A stretch of DNA of 64,000 nt from an alpha proteobacterium BAL199 (GCA_000171835.1 ABHC01000003.1:186001-250000); one strand, 5' to 3'; positions 16,378-26,015 are shown, counted from the stretch's first letter. Program-made: numbers and translations. Notes: generated by a model not told the origin, from the letters alone.

Positions 16378-17871
16378 CTACCCCGCCGTTGCTTCAGCCG
16401 CCCGTCGCGCCCGCCAGGCCGAAACCAGCGGCCAGACCGCTGACAGCAGGGTCAGGGTCAGGAACGCCACGACGATCGGACGGTCCAGGAACCGCAGCCA
16501 CTCGTGGTCGAAGATGATCAGCGACTGCTTCAGGCTGTTCTCGACCAGTTCGCCCAGGATCAGCCCCATGATGATCGGCGCAGCCGCAAAGCCGTAGCGC
16601 TTCAGCACGAAGCCGAGCAGGCCGGCGCCCACCATGATCCAGACGTCGAGCACCGACTGCTCCAGCGCGTAGGCGCCGATGCAGGCCAGCACGAACACCG
16701 ACGGCCACAGGAAGCGGATCGGGATCAGGGTGACCCGCGCGAACAGCTTGGCGCCGAGCAGGCCGAACACACCGAACACGACGTTGGCCAGCAGCATGGC
16801 CATGAAGATCGCGTACAGCAGGGTCGGCGTCTCGGTGAACAGATGCGGCCCCGGACGCAGGCCATGAACCAGCAACGCGCCCAGGATGATCGCCGTGGTC
16901 GCGCTGCCGGGAATGCCGAGCGCCAGAGTCGGCACCATGGCTGCACCGGTAGCGGCGTTGTTCGCAGCCTCCGGTCCGGCAACACCGCGGATGTCGCCCT
17001 TGCCGAACAGCGACTTGTCCTTGGCCCAGCGCTTAGCCTCGTTGTAGCCGATCATCGCGGCAACGGTTCCGCCCTCGGCCGGCAGCAGCCCGATGAAGGT
17101 GCCGATCCCGCACGAGCGGCCGATCGTCGGCAGGCATTTCTTGAAATCCGCCCAGGACGGCAGCCGAACAGCGTCGAGCGCCGCGCGGATCTGCGGCTGG
17201 TCCAGCTTACCCGCCTGGATCAGGAACTCGCAGCCGGCGAACAGCCCGATCATGACCGGGATGAAATGGATGCCTTCCGACAGTTCCCAGAATCCGAAGG
17301 TGAAGCGGTCGACGCCGGTGGTGAAGTCCATGCCGATGGTGGCGATCAGCACGCCGAACGCACCGCCGATCAGGTTCTTGACCGCCGACTCGCCGCTGAT
17401 CGTCGCCAGCATCGACAGCCCGAACAGCGACAGCGCAAAGTACTCCGGCGGGCCGAAGTCATAGGCCACACGGGCGAGCAGCGGCGCGGCGATGATCAGC
17501 ACGATCACGCTCACGATGCCGCCGATCACGCTGGAGACCGCCGCCATACCCAACGCCAGTCCGGCCCGACCTTGCTGGGCCAGCGGATAGCCGTCGAAGG
17601 CGGTTGCCGCCGCCGGTGGTGCGCCCGGCGCGTTGACCAGGATCGCCGTGATCGACCCGCCATAGGTTCCGGCACAGTAAAGCGCGCTCAGCAGCGCGAT
17701 GGCCGGGATCGGCTCCATGGTCAGGGTGAACGGCAGCAGCAGGGCCGTCGCCATGGTCGAACTCAAGCCCGGCATGGCACCGACCACGACACCGCCGAGG
17801 GTTCCGATCAGCACGATGCCGAGCAGGTACGGGTCGAGGAAGGCCGCACCGGCGGCCAGAAACGCATCCAT
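16378..17871 (-). CDS. tctA: Tripartite tricarboxylate transporter, large permease TctA
   Basis: The 497-residue protein is the large membrane subunit of a TctABC importer, which uses an ion gradient to import citrate, tricarboxylates or other acids. It is hydrophobic throughout with about 10-12 membrane segments and carries the family's [19 protein letters not shown] signature near residue 33 and its counterpart [17 protein letters not shown] near 305. It is the last gene of tctCBA, 12 bases after tctB, and ends against the terminator hairpin shared with purC. Confidence 0.95.
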   Translation of the reverse strand: MDAFLAAGAAFLDPYLLGIVLIGTLGGVVVGAMPGLSSTMATALLLPFTLTMEPIPAIALLSALYCAGTYGGSITAILVNAPGAPPAAATAFDGYPLAQQGRAGLALGMAAVSSVIGGIVSVIVLIIAAPLLARVAYDFGPPEYFALSLFGLSMLATISGESAVKNLIGGAFGVLIATIGMDFTTGVDRFTFGFWELSEGIHFIPVMIGLFAGCEFLIQAGKLDQPQIRAALDAVRLPSWADFKKCLPTIGRSCGIGTFIGLLPAEGGTVAAMIGYNEAKRWAKDKSLFGKGDIRGVAGPEAANNAATGAAMVPTLALGIPGSATTAIILGALLVHGLRPGPHLFTETPTLLYAIFMAMLLANVVFGVFGLLGAKLFARVTLIPIRFLWPSVFVLACIGAYALEQSVLDVWIMVGAGLLGFVLKRYGFAAAPIIMGLILGELVENSLKQSLIIFDHEWLRFLDRPIVVAFLTLTLLSAVWPLVSAWRARRAAEATAG

Positions 17872-17889
17872 CGTCGCTACCGATCCGAG

Positions 17890-18384
17890 TTAGTTGATGC
17901 CGAGCAGTCCGGGGTCGAAATGGACACCCAGACCCAGCACGAAGATCACGTAGACGGCAGCCGGGAACAGCAGCGCGAATGGGATCACGATCCGCCAGCG
18001 GCGCTCGCCCCATAGTGCCGGCATGGCCAGGCTGTACAGCACCATCGCCGCGATGAAGCCCAGCGTGTCGAAGGCGATGACAAAGGCGATCATCATCGCC
18101 CCGGTGGCCACCGCGATCAGTTTGACCGGGCGCTTTCGGGCCGAGTCCCGGCGGAACGAGGTCACGGCGAGCACGGAGGCGAACACCGCGATCACCCCCA
18201 GCACCAGGCGCGGAAAGGTCGCCGGCTGGACGTTCTGCGCCACCGCCGATGGCGCTTCCGCGAAGCCGAGCGTGACAACGTATGTCCCGGCGCAGAACGC
18301 CAGGATTGCCATCGCCACGACGAAGTCGCGGGGGATGCGGGCCGCCTTGATGGCGGCCCGATCCTCAGCCGGGGAGATCCCCAT
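17890..18384 (-). CDS. tctB: Tripartite tricarboxylate transporter, small permease TctB
   Basis: The 164-residue protein has four hydrophobic segments (AILAFCAGTYVVTLGFA; FPRLVLGVIAVFASVLAVTSF; AVATGAMMIAFVIAFDTLGFIAAMVLY; RIVIPFALLFPAAVYVIFVLGLGV), the TctB pattern. A GTG at 18387 immediately precedes the ATG at 18384; both sit behind GAGGGA, and the ATG has better spacing. It lies between tctC (gap about a dozen bases) and tctA. Confidence 0.92.
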   Translation of the reverse strand: MGISPAEDRAAIKAARIPRDFVVAMAILAFCAGTYVVTLGFAEAPSAVAQNVQPATFPRLVLGVIAVFASVLAVTSFRRDSARKRPVKLIAVATGAMMIAFVIAFDTLGFIAAMVLYSLAMPALWGERRWRIVIPFALLFPAAVYVIFVLGLGVHFDPGLLGIN

Positions 18385-18396
18385 CACCGCCGTCCC

Positions 18397-19395
18397 TCAA
18401 AGCATGCCGAGTTCGGTCAGCGCGGTGGTGCTCTCCTCGTAGATCTTGCGGATCTGCTTGTTCCAGATCTCACGTCCGGCGACGCTGGACTTTGGCATCC
18501 CACCGGAGGTCAGATAGTTCTGGTAGATCGAGTGCTTCATCGCCTTGATCATCCCGACCTCCAGCCGCGCCAGGCGGTCCTCCGGTACTCCGGACAGCAC
18601 CGCAAAGCCACGCACCGTCGATGCCAGGGCATCGATGCCCCGATCGCGAGCGGTCGGAACGCCGTTCAGCGCCGCGATCGGTTCCTCCGACAAGCTGACC
18701 ACACCGCGGATGTCACCGGCCGTGAACTGCGACTCGCCCTCGGCATAGTTCAGCAATGCTACGTCAACGTTACCGCCAACCAGGTTGGTGACGATTTCGC
18801 CGCCGCCCTTGAACGGGACAATGGTGTAGGGAATGCCGCCGGCCGCCTTGGCGAAATTGTGGATGCCGATGTGGTCGGCGCCGCCGGCGAAGGTGGTACC
18901 CCACTTCAAGCCGCCCTTGGCATCCTTGGAGGCCGCAATCAGATCCTCCAGCGTCTTCAGTTTGCTGGATGCCGGAACCGCGATCACCGTCGGATCGTCG
19001 GTCGCCCGAGCCACGCCGACCAGTTCGTCGATGGTGATCGGCACCTTCTTCTGGATGATCTGGAAGATGTGCGACTGGGTGATGGTCATCACGGTGTAGC
19101 CGTCACGCGGCTGGCTCTTGGTGTACATCAGGGCCGCCGAGCCGCTGCCGCCGCGCTTGTTCACGACTACCAGGTCCTGGTCGAATTCCTTGCGCGCCCG
19201 CAGCATCATCATGCGGGTGGTGATGTCGGTGCCGCCGCCCGGTCCGGCATGGGTCACGATATTGATCGTCTCGGCCGGAAACTCACCGGCGGCGAAGGCT
19301 GGGCGGCCAAGGCTCGGCACCAGCAGGCCACCGGCACCGACGGCCATCCCCTGGAGCAGTTGTCGACGCGATGGTCGCACGAATGACGTCGTCAT
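18397..19395 (-). CDS. tctC: Tripartite tricarboxylate transporter substrate-binding protein TctC (Bug family), Tat-type signal
   Basis: The 332-residue protein is the periplasmic receptor of the TctABC system. Its N-terminus is a twin-arginine signal (SRRQLLQG, Arg10-Arg11, then a hydrophobic stretch and a cut after RPAFA), so export folded through Tat is likely. Bug-family features include INIVTHAGPGGGTDITTRMM and KPLGGG-type loops such as VPFKGGGEIVTNLVGGNVDVALLN. The start is backed by GAGGAGGA. It is the first gene of tctCBA and lies downstream of a GntR gene. The ligand is an unknown carboxylate. Confidence 0.94.
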   Translation of the reverse strand: MTTSFVRPSRRQLLQGMAVGAGGLLVPSLGRPAFAAGEFPAETINIVTHAGPGGGTDITTRMMMLRARKEFDQDLVVVNKRGGSGSAALMYTKSQPRDGYTVMTITQSHIFQIIQKKVPITIDELVGVARATDDPTVIAVPASSKLKTLEDLIAASKDAKGGLKWGTTFAGGADHIGIHNFAKAAGGIPYTIVPFKGGGEIVTNLVGGNVDVALLNYAEGESQFTAGDIRGVVSLSEEPIAALNGVPTARDRGIDALASTVRGFAVLSGVPEDRLARLEVGMIKAMKHSIYQNYLTSGGMPKSSVAGREIWNKQIRKIYEESTTALTELGML

Positions 19396-19532
19396 AGCTT
19401 CCTCCTCGATTGATGCGAGGGCGTGTCAGAAACGACCACCCTCTTCTTGGTTTAGGGCCCTTGGGATGGACCCGTTGCATTGGGCGTACGGTCCAGTTGT
19501 GCGGACCGGTGACCACAGACAAAACCGGCGGA

Positions 19533-20270
19533 TCAGCCGGTCATGCGGCCTGACTCATCGGACCCTCCGGTCGAACCGGACGCCGGTTCGCCGGTCGCCG
19601 CGCTGAGCGTCCCCAGGAACCGCTTGCACCCCTGCTCGACGTGATATCGGCCCGCATCGCGCGCCGCCGCCACATCGCCGCGGTCGATCGCGTCAATGAT
19701 CGTGCGATGCTCCGCCAGCGAGGACGCGATGTTCGGTACCTTCGACAGGCCGCGCCGCCGGAACAGGTGCATTTCCTTGACGATCCCCTCGTAGGTGGAC
19801 CGCGCCCGGGCGTTGCCTGAGAGCTCGAGAATGGTGGCGTGAAACTCGACGTTCATCCGGTAGTAGGTGTCGAACGCGTCATTGGCGACCGCGTCTTCCA
19901 TGCCCACGACCTGATCGAGCAACCTCGCCAGCATCGTGTCGGTTCGCCGCCGGGCCACACACTCACAGGCCAGTGCAAAGATCGCCCCGCGCAGCGCATA
20001 AAGACCAGCCACCTCGTCCAGTCCGATGCTCCGCACAATGGCGCCGCGGTTGGCATTGATCTCCACCAGACCGGCCCGCTCCAGCCCGCGCATCGCCTCG
20101 CGCACCGGACCTCGGCTGACGCCCAGGCTCTCGGCCAAGGCAGCCTCGCCGATGCGCTCTCCCGCCTTGATCTCTCCGGTCAGGATACGCCGCTCGATCT
20201 CCTGCTGAACCCGGGTGGTCAGCGTGGCGAACTCGCGTGCGTGGAAGGGTTTTCCGACGTCTGAGGGCAT
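19533..20270 (-). CDS. GntR-family transcriptional regulator, FCD subfamily
   Basis: The 245-residue protein shows the GntR winged helix (RVQQEIERRILTGEIKAGERIGEAALAESLGVSRGPVREAMRGLERAGLVEI, about residues 15-75) and an FCD effector domain with metal-site residues (YYRMNVEFHATILELSGN). It precedes tctCBA on the same strand and is divergent from the CoA-transferase gene, so it probably controls both. The VanR-like palindrome at 20316-20327 between the divergent starts is the likely operator. Confidence 0.94.
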   Translation of the reverse strand: MPSDVGKPFHAREFATLTTRVQQEIERRILTGEIKAGERIGEAALAESLGVSRGPVREAMRGLERAGLVEINANRGAIVRSIGLDEVAGLYALRGAIFALACECVARRRTDTMLARLLDQVVGMEDAVANDAFDTYYRMNVEFHATILELSGNARARSTYEGIVKEMHLFRRRGLSKVPNIASSLAEHRTIIDAIDRGDVAAARDAGRYHVEQGCKRFLGTLSAATGEPASGSTGGSDESGRMTG

Positions 20271-20315
20271 GCCGCCTCCGAAAATGTCAAAGCGACGGTA
20301 GATTCCAGACAGTTT

Positions 20316-20327
20316 ATTGTCAACAAT
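20316..20327. promoter_or_regulatory. GntR/FCD-type operator between GntR gene and CoA-transferase gene
   Basis: ATTGT-CA-ACAAT is a perfect palindrome that matches the ATTGT-N2-ACAAT form used by several FCD-type GntR regulators. It lies 46 bases from the GntR start and 87 bases before the CoA-transferase start. Binding by the adjacent regulator is inference. Confidence 0.6.
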
Positions 20328-20413
20328 CGTACAAGTCGTTACGGTACTTTCAAATCAGCCGCACCCGGCCTATCCAGGGGTGCGAGAAAACAGCCGTCCC
20401 GGAGGAGATCTTC

Positions 20414-21604
20414 ATGGCTATCGAGCGAGCCAGTACCGCGCTGTCCCGGTTCAAGGTGCTGGACCTGACCCGTGTCCGGTCGGGGCCGACCTGCGTGCGC
20501 CAGCTTGCGGACTGGGGCGCCGATGTCATCAAGATCGAGATGCCGGTGTCCGACGATGCCGGCGCCCTCGGCGGGCCGCGGTCAGGGTCGGATTTCCAGA
20601 ACCTGCATCGCAACAAGCGCAGTCTGACTCTCGATCTGAAACAACCCGACGGCATTGCCATCTTCAAGAAGCTGGCGAAAGACGCCGACGTGATTGTCGA
20701 GAATTTCCGCCCGGACGTGAAGAAGCGCCTCGGCATCGACTACGAGACGCTCAGCGTCGACAATCCCAAGCTGGTCTATGCCAGCATCTCGGGTTTCGGT
20801 CAGGACGGCCCCTACCGCGACCGGCCGGGCTTCGACCAGATCGCCCAGGGCATGGGCGGGCTGATGTCGATCACCGGCAAGCCCGGCGAAGGCCCGATGC
20901 GTGTTGGCATCCCGATCGCCGACCTGACCGCCGGCATCTTCGCCAGCCAGGCGATCATGATCGCCCTGCTGGAACGCGAAGTATCGGGCAAGGGCCAATG
21001 GGTCCAGACCTCCCTGCTGCAGGCCCAGGTGTTCATGCTCGACTTCCAGGCGTCGCGCTGGCTGATGGATCAGGACGTGCCTAAGCAGGCCGGCAATAAT
21101 CATCCGACCAGCATCCCGACCGGCGTGTTCACGACCTCCGACGGCTACATGAACCTTGCGGTCGCCGGGCAGGAGATCTGGATGCGCTTCTGCAAGGCGA
21201 TCGAGCGAATGGACATCGCCGAGAACCCCAACTACGCCGACGGCAAGCTGCGCTCCAAGAACCGCGACGCGCTGAACGCCGAAATCGAAGAAGTCACCCG
21301 GACCCGGCCAACCGCCGAGTGGGTCGACCGCTTCAACGCCGCTGGCGTGCCGTGTGGCGAGATCAACACCATCGACCAGGTGTTCGCCAATCCGCAGGTC
21401 CAGCACCTTGGCATTGCCCAACCGGTCAACTCGCACGAGCGCGGCGCCAGCCATCTGGTCGGCCAGCCGATCATCATGAGCCGGACGCCGAGCCGTATCG
21501 CCTCGCCGCCGCCGACCGCCGGTGAGCACAACGACGAGGTTCTGCGCGACATCGGATACAGCGACGACGACATCGCCCGGCTGCGTGCCGACGGCGTCAT
21601 TTGA
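20414..21604 (+). CDS. Class III CoA-transferase (CaiB/BaiF family)
   Basis: The 396-residue protein is a formyl-CoA-transferase-like enzyme that moves CoA between carboxylic acids. The N-terminal LDLTRVRSGPTCVRQLADWGADVIKIE and NKRSLTLDLKQPDG are family hallmarks. A catalytic Asp is expected in the QNLHRNKR to ENFRPD region or near AQGMGGLMSITG. The start at 20414 follows GGAGGAGATC; a longer in-frame extension reaches into the GntR gene and is rejected. It begins a plus-strand run with a hydratase, a hexapeptide protein and a TRAP importer, a plausible uptake-and-activation unit for an organic acid. Confidence 0.94.
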   Translation: MAIERASTALSRFKVLDLTRVRSGPTCVRQLADWGADVIKIEMPVSDDAGALGGPRSGSDFQNLHRNKRSLTLDLKQPDGIAIFKKLAKDADVIVENFRPDVKKRLGIDYETLSVDNPKLVYASISGFGQDGPYRDRPGFDQIAQGMGGLMSITGKPGEGPMRVGIPIADLTAGIFASQAIMIALLEREVSGKGQWVQTSLLQAQVFMLDFQASRWLMDQDVPKQAGNNHPTSIPTGVFTTSDGYMNLAVAGQEIWMRFCKAIERMDIAENPNYADGKLRSKNRDALNAEIEEVTRTRPTAEWVDRFNAAGVPCGEINTIDQVFANPQVQHLGIAQPVNSHERGASHLVGQPIIMSRTPSRIASPPPTAGEHNDEVLRDIGYSDDDIARLRADGVI

Positions 21605-21625
21605 GGACGAGAGGAATCTGCAGCC

Positions 21626-22411
21626 ATGACCGATAAAGTGCTGGTCAGCACCGACGGGACGATCGGACGGATCGTCTTCAACAATCCAGCGAAGCGGAAC
21701 GCCGTGTCGCTGGACATGTGGGAGGCGGTTGACGCCGGCCTGGACCGGTTTGCGGCCGACGACGCCGTCCGGGTGATCATCCTGTCGGGCGCCGGCGGCA
21801 AGGCGTTCGTCGCCGGAGCCGACATCTCCAAGTTCGAGAGCGAGCGGGCGACCGCCGAGGCCGTCCGGCACTACAACGAGACCACCGCACGGGTCTACGC
21901 CAAGATCTACGAGTACGCGAAGCCGATCATCGCCCAGATCGACGGATTCTGCGTCGGCGGCGGCACTGCGCTGGCGGTGTGCTGCGACATCCGGGTGTGC
22001 GGCGAAGGTTCCCAATTCTCGGTGCCCGCCGCCAAGCTGGGCCTCGGCTACGGCTATGCCGGCATCGAGCGGCTGGTGGCCCTGGTCGGCCCGTCGTTCG
22101 CCAAGGAGATCTTCTTCACCGCCGATCGTTTCACCGCCGAGGACGCCCGAACCATGGGGCTGGTCAACCGGGTGGTTCCGGACGGCGAAGTCGAGGCGTA
22201 CTGCACCGCGCTGGCCGGCCGAATTTCCGAGAACGCGCCGCTGACCGTCGGCTCGGTCAAGTCGATCGTCGGCGAGACCTTGAAGCCGGAGTCCGAACGC
22301 GACCTCGCGGCCTGCGCCGCCCTGGTGAAGCAATGCTTCGACAGCCAGGACTATATCGAAGGCCGGCGCGCCTTCATGGAAAAGCGCAAGCCGAACTTCA
22401 TCGGAGCCTGA
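21626..22411 (+). CDS. Enoyl-CoA hydratase/isomerase family protein
   Basis: The 261-residue crotonase-fold protein has the oxyanion-hole segments [10 protein letters not shown] (near 63) and [21 protein letters not shown]. The usual catalytic Glu positions are replaced or shifted ([20 protein letters not shown]), so hydration, isomerisation or another crotonase reaction are all possible. It follows the CoA-transferase by 21 bases and precedes the hexapeptide gene by 5, indicating one operon. Expected role: conversion of the CoA thioester made by the transferase. Confidence 0.92.
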   Translation: MTDKVLVSTDGTIGRIVFNNPAKRNAVSLDMWEAVDAGLDRFAADDAVRVIILSGAGGKAFVAGADISKFESERATAEAVRHYNETTARVYAKIYEYAKPIIAQIDGFCVGGGTALAVCCDIRVCGEGSQFSVPAAKLGLGYGYAGIERLVALVGPSFAKEIFFTADRFTAEDARTMGLVNRVVPDGEVEAYCTALAGRISENAPLTVGSVKSIVGETLKPESERDLAACAALVKQCFDSQDYIEGRRAFMEKRKPNFIGA

Positions 22412-22416
22412 CCCGG

Positions 22417-22947
22417 ATGCTGTACGAACTCGAGGGCAAGGCGCCGGTCGTGGACCCGGCCAAGAGCTGGGTCGCGGACTCCGCGTCGCTGATCGGTGAC
22501 GTGGTGCTGGAGGAGGATGCCAGCGTCTGGTTCGGGGCCGTGCTGCGCGGCGACAACGAACGCATTCATATCGGCCGTGGCAGCAATGTGCAGGACGGTT
22601 CGATCCTGCACGTCGATCCCGGTTTTCCCCTGACCCTCGGCGCCAACGTGTCGATCGGGCATCTGGTCATGCTGCACGGCTGCACGATCGGCGACGGTAC
22701 GCTGGTCGGCATCGGCGCCGTGGTCCTGAACGGTGCAAAGATCGGCAACGACTGCCTGATCGGCGCCAACGCGCTGATCACTGAAGGCAAGGAGATTCCC
22801 CCGCGATCGGTGGTCATGGGCTCGCCCGGCAAGGTCGTGCGCGAGTTGAGCGATGGCGATCTCGAACGTATCCGCCGTCCGGCCCAGAGCTACATCGAGC
22901 GCATGCGGGTGTACCGCGACCTGCTGAAGCCGGTCGTCGCCCGATGA
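22417..22947 (+). CDS. Gamma-carbonic anhydrase / PaaY-like hexapeptide-repeat protein
   Basis: The 176-residue protein is a left-handed beta-helix of hexapeptide repeats ([45 protein letters not shown]). The three zinc-ligand histidines of the gamma class are present: His65, His82 and His87. Relatives include gamma carbonic anhydrases and PaaY, a thioesterase that clears dead-end CoA esters in phenylacetate breakdown. Its place directly after a CoA-transferase and a crotonase makes a PaaY-like housekeeping thioesterase role attractive, though this is inference. Confidence 0.9.
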   Translation: MLYELEGKAPVVDPAKSWVADSASLIGDVVLEEDASVWFGAVLRGDNERIHIGRGSNVQDGSILHVDPGFPLTLGANVSIGHLVMLHGCTIGDGTLVGIGAVVLNGAKIGNDCLIGANALITEGKEIPPRSVVMGSPGKVVRELSDGDLERIRRPAQSYIERMRVYRDLLKPVVAR

Positions 22948-23077
22948 AGCCTGTGCAACCGGTGCTGGTTCATCGACGGAAGTGAGGTGATACTGCTCGC
23001 GGGAAACACCCCGCAAGCCCCTGGCCATCCGGCCCAAAACTCAAAAAAAGACCAACAAATCTTTCAGGAGGAAGCCC

Positions 23078-24055
23078 ATGCGTTTCACGATGCTCTGCGC
23101 CACAGCCGTGGCCATGACGATGTCGCTTGCCACGTCGGTCAGCGCTCAAACCGTTCTTCGGATCGGCCATGTCGGCGAAGTCGGCTCGCACTTCGACGTC
23201 GCCAGCCACGAGTTCGCCAAGCGTGTTGGCGAGAAGAGCGGCGGTAAGATCGAAGTCCAGGTGTTCCCGTCGAGCCAGCTCGGCAACGACAAGGACATGC
23301 TTCAGAAGATGAAGCTGGGGCAGATCGATTTCTTCATTCCGTCGTCGATCATGTCCTCGGTGACGCCTGAGTTCGGCGTGTTCGACATGCCCTACATCAT
23401 CAAGGATCGCGGTCACATCACCCGCGTCGTCGAGAAGATGGGCGGCAGTCTGTTCGCACCCGCAGCCGAAGCCAAGGGCGTCAAGATCCTGGGCTTCTGG
23501 GAAAACGGGTTCCGCCAGATCACCAACAACGTTCATCCGATCGTGAAGCCGGAAGACTTGAAGGGCGTGAAGCTGCGCACGCCGCGCGGCGAATGGCGAT
23601 TGAAGATGTTCCAGGCTTATGGCGCCAACCCGTCGCCGATGGCGTTCTCCGAGGTGTTCACGGCGCTGAAGACCGGCGTGATGGACGGCCAGGAAAACCC
23701 GCTTATCAACGTTTGGAGCGCCAAGTTCTACGAGGTCCAAAAGTACCTCTCGATGACCGGCCATGTGTACATCCCGGCTTATCTGGTCACCTCGCCGAAG
23801 ACCTTCGCCAACTGGCCCGCTGACGTCCAGAAGATCATCGGCGAAACTGCGGTCGAGATGGAGCCGTTCGCCCGCAAAGTCGGCGAGGACTTCGACAATG
23901 ACCTTCTCAGCAAGCTCAAGGAGAAGGGCATGGCGATCAACGAGGCCGACAAGGAAGCCTTCGTGAAGGCCTCGGTCGGCATCTATGAAGAGTTCGGCAA
24001 GCAGGTTGAAGGCGGTGCCGACATCGTCAAGCAAATCCAGGCGCTGCGCGGCTAA
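23078..24055 (+). CDS. dctP: TRAP transporter solute-binding protein DctP
   Basis: The 325-residue protein has a clear Sec signal peptide (MRFTMLCATAVAMTMSLATSVSA-Q) and the DctP fold: LRIGHVGEVGSHFDVASHEFAKRVGEKSGGKIEVQVFPSSQLGND. The substrate-carboxylate Arg region is PEDLKGVKLRTPRG, with later MDGQENPLINVWSAKFYEVQKYLSMTGH. It should bind an organic acid in the periplasm. The start follows CAGGAGGAAGC. It is the first gene of dctPQM; a hairpin between it and dctQ probably sets a higher level for the binding protein. Confidence 0.95.
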   Translation: MRFTMLCATAVAMTMSLATSVSAQTVLRIGHVGEVGSHFDVASHEFAKRVGEKSGGKIEVQVFPSSQLGNDKDMLQKMKLGQIDFFIPSSIMSSVTPEFGVFDMPYIIKDRGHITRVVEKMGGSLFAPAAEAKGVKILGFWENGFRQITNNVHPIVKPEDLKGVKLRTPRGEWRLKMFQAYGANPSPMAFSEVFTALKTGVMDGQENPLINVWSAKFYEVQKYLSMTGHVYIPAYLVTSPKTFANWPADVQKIIGETAVEMEPFARKVGEDFDNDLLSKLKEKGMAINEADKEAFVKASVGIYEEFGKQVEGGADIVKQIQALRG

Positions 24056-24079
24056 CCAAGCCCGTTCGCGACAATCCTG

Positions 24080-24111
24080 CCGGCGGCTGTACCTACATGT
24101 GCAGCCGCCGG
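24080..24111 (+). other. Intercistronic hairpin between dctP and dctQ
   Basis: CCGGCGGCTGTAC (24080-24092) pairs with GTGCAGCCGCCGG (24099-24111), a 13-bp stem with one G-U pair and a 6-base loop, 24 bases after the dctP stop. Such hairpins usually protect the 3' end of the binding-protein mRNA or partly terminate transcription. No U-tract follows, so protection or attenuation is more likely than full termination. Confidence 0.6.
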
Positions 24112-24152
24112 TTCCGTCCTCGACCGATCACCGCCCGGAGCGCTCCGACGCC

Positions 24153-24668
24153 ATGATCTCTCAGTTTCGCCGAACCCTCGACGTGACCCTCCAGTGGGTC
24201 GTGATCGGGCAGATGATCACCCTGACCGTGATGGTGCTGGTCGCGGTCTTCTATCGAAAGTTTGGGGCCTCGCTCAGCTGGTACGACGAGGTCGCCTCGA
24301 TCATGCTGGCGTGGATCACCTATTACGGTGCGGCACTGGCCGCGCTGCGGCGCCAGCATTTGGGGTTCGACGGCGTGCTGCTGCGCCTGCCGATCACAAT
24401 CCGCATGACCGCCTTTGTGGTTGCCGAAGTCCTGGTGATCGGATTCTTCAGCATTCTCGCTTGGGCCGGGTGGCAGGTGTTGGCGGTGGTCGGCGACGAG
24501 CACCTGATCAGCCTCCCCTGGATATCGGTGAGCGTCACCCAGTCGGTGATCCCGATCGGCGCGGCCCTGTTCGTGATCTGCGAATTGCTCAGCCTGCCGG
24601 ACAGCTGGGCCGCTACGCGCGTCGGCAGGTCGCTTGAACATCCCGAACCTCATATGACGAGGAGCTGA
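24153..24668 (+). CDS. dctQ: TRAP transporter small permease DctQ
   Basis: The 171-residue protein has the four membrane segments of DctQ (LQWVVIGQMITLTVMVLVAVFYRK; MLAWITYYGAALAALRR; FVVAEVLVIGFFSILAWAGW; SVIPIGAALFVICELLSL). The WYDEVASIMLAWITYYGAALA segment is the family signature. I use the ATG at 24153; an upstream in-frame extension would include the hairpin and is rejected. It ends three bases before dctM. Confidence 0.92.
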   Translation: MISQFRRTLDVTLQWVVIGQMITLTVMVLVAVFYRKFGASLSWYDEVASIMLAWITYYGAALAALRRQHLGFDGVLLRLPITIRMTAFVVAEVLVIGFFSILAWAGWQVLAVVGDEHLISLPWISVSVTQSVIPIGAALFVICELLSLPDSWAATRVGRSLEHPEPHMTRS

Positions 24669-24671
24669 GCC

Positions 24672-25958
24672 ATGCTGCTGGGCATCATGTTCCTCGCCAT
24701 GGTGGCGATGATCTTCATCAACGTCCCCATCGGCATCGCCCTGGCAATTGCCGCCCTGTTGGGTCAGGTGTCGTTTCACGGCGCCAACAGCCTGGTGACG
24801 GTCGGCATCGAGATGTACCGCGGGGCGACCGGCTTCGCGCTGATCTCGATCCCGATGTTCGTGCTGGCCGGCGCCATCATGAACGCCGGCGGCATCTCGC
24901 GGCGCCTGATCGCGTTCGTATCTTCGATGATCGGCTTCGTACGCGGCGGACTGGCGATGGTGAACATCGGCGTGTCGCTGTTCTTCGCCGAGATCTCCGG
25001 ATCGGCAGTTGCCGATGTGGCGGCTCTCGGCTCGGTGATGATCCCGGAGATGAAGAAGCGCGGCTACTCGGCACCGTTCGCCGCCGCCGTCACGTCATCC
25101 TCGGCGTCGTTGGCCATCATCATCCCGCCGTCGATCCCGATGATCCTGTACGCCGTGTCGGCGAACGCCTCGGTCGAGCAGCTGTTCGTCGCCGGACTGG
25201 TGCCCGGATTCATGGGTGGCCTCGGTCTGATGTTCGTCGCCTACCTGTTCGCCCGGCGCTACAACTTCCCGGTCGAGAAGGCGTTCAACCTACATGACCT
25301 GCGGACCACCTTCGTCGACGCCCTGCCGGCGCTGATGCTGCCGGTCATCATTCTCGGCGGTATCTTCTCCGGGCTGGTGACGGCGACCGAGGCGGCGGGA
25401 CTAGCGGTTCTGGCTTCCGTGGTTGTCGGACTGTGGTACCGCGACTTCGACCTCAAGCACTTGCGGGAATCCATGCTCGACGGCGGACTGCAGACCGCCG
25501 TGGTGATGATCCTGGTAGCCGCATCGGTCCTGATGGGCGACCTGCTGACCGTCTCCCAGGTTCCGCAGAAGCTGGCGGCCGCACTGGTCGCCCTGACCGA
25601 CAACAAGTACCTGATCCTGATGATCCTGAACGTGTTCTTCCTGGTCATCGGGTTTTTCCTGCACTCGGCGGCAGCGATCATCCTGGTGGTCCCGATCATC
25701 ATTCCGCTGATCGAGACCGTCGGCATCAACCCGGTGCATTTCGGGCTGATCGTCACCTTGAACCTGGCGATCGGTCAGCAGACCCCGCCAGTGGCCAGCG
25801 TGCTGATCACATCATGCTCGATCGCCAAGGCCGACATCTGGGAAACCACCAAGGTCAACATCCACTTCATCGCGGTTCTGTTGACCGTGTTGATGATCTG
25901 CACCTACGTTCCGGCGGTGCCGATGTTCCTGGTCGACCTGATCTATGGGAAGCCCTGA
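24672..25958 (+). CDS. dctM: TRAP transporter large permease DctM
   Basis: The 428-residue membrane protein has about 12 segments and typical DctM motifs: FINVPIGIALAIAALLG, ALISIPMFVLAGAIMNAGGISRRLI, AEISGSAVADVAALGSVMIPEM and SSASLAIIIPPSIPMILYA. It carries solute with sodium coupling after delivery by DctP. It follows dctQ by three bases and ends the unit; a perfect 8-bp hairpin lies about 35 bases after its stop. Confidence 0.95.
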   Translation: MLLGIMFLAMVAMIFINVPIGIALAIAALLGQVSFHGANSLVTVGIEMYRGATGFALISIPMFVLAGAIMNAGGISRRLIAFVSSMIGFVRGGLAMVNIGVSLFFAEISGSAVADVAALGSVMIPEMKKRGYSAPFAAAVTSSSASLAIIIPPSIPMILYAVSANASVEQLFVAGLVPGFMGGLGLMFVAYLFARRYNFPVEKAFNLHDLRTTFVDALPALMLPVIILGGIFSGLVTATEAAGLAVLASVVVGLWYRDFDLKHLRESMLDGGLQTAVVMILVAASVLMGDLLTVSQVPQKLAAALVALTDNKYLILMILNVFFLVIGFFLHSAAAIILVVPIIIPLIETVGINPVHFGLIVTLNLAIGQQTPPVASVLITSCSIAKADIWETTKVNIHFIAVLLTVLMICTYVPAVPMFLVDLIYGKP

Positions 25959-25992
25959 TCGGAATTAACTCCGGCACCCCCTCGACAGGCAC

Positions 25993-26015
25993 TGTCATCC
26001 CAACGCAGGATGACA
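25993..26015 (+). terminator. Hairpin after dctM, probable terminator
   Basis: TGTCATCC (25993-26000) and GGATGACA (26008-26015) form a perfect 8-bp stem with a 7-base loop between dctM and the next transporter's binding-protein gene. A U-rich tail is lacking, so the terminator call is moderate. Confidence 0.45.

Noticed and set aside
16504-18015. 503-codon open frame on the plus strand across tctA and tctB
   Set aside because: The translation is almost entirely Arg, Gln, Asp and His; it lies opposite two clear membrane-protein genes.
19489-19508. CGGTCC-N8-GGACCG hairpin downstream of the second GntR gene
   Set aside because: The stem is only 6 bp with an 8-base loop and no U-tract in a GC-rich region; too weak to call a terminator or an operator.
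20582-22333. 583-codon open frame opposite the CoA-transferase and crotonase genes
   Set aside because: It spans two genes on the other strand and has no recognisable domain.
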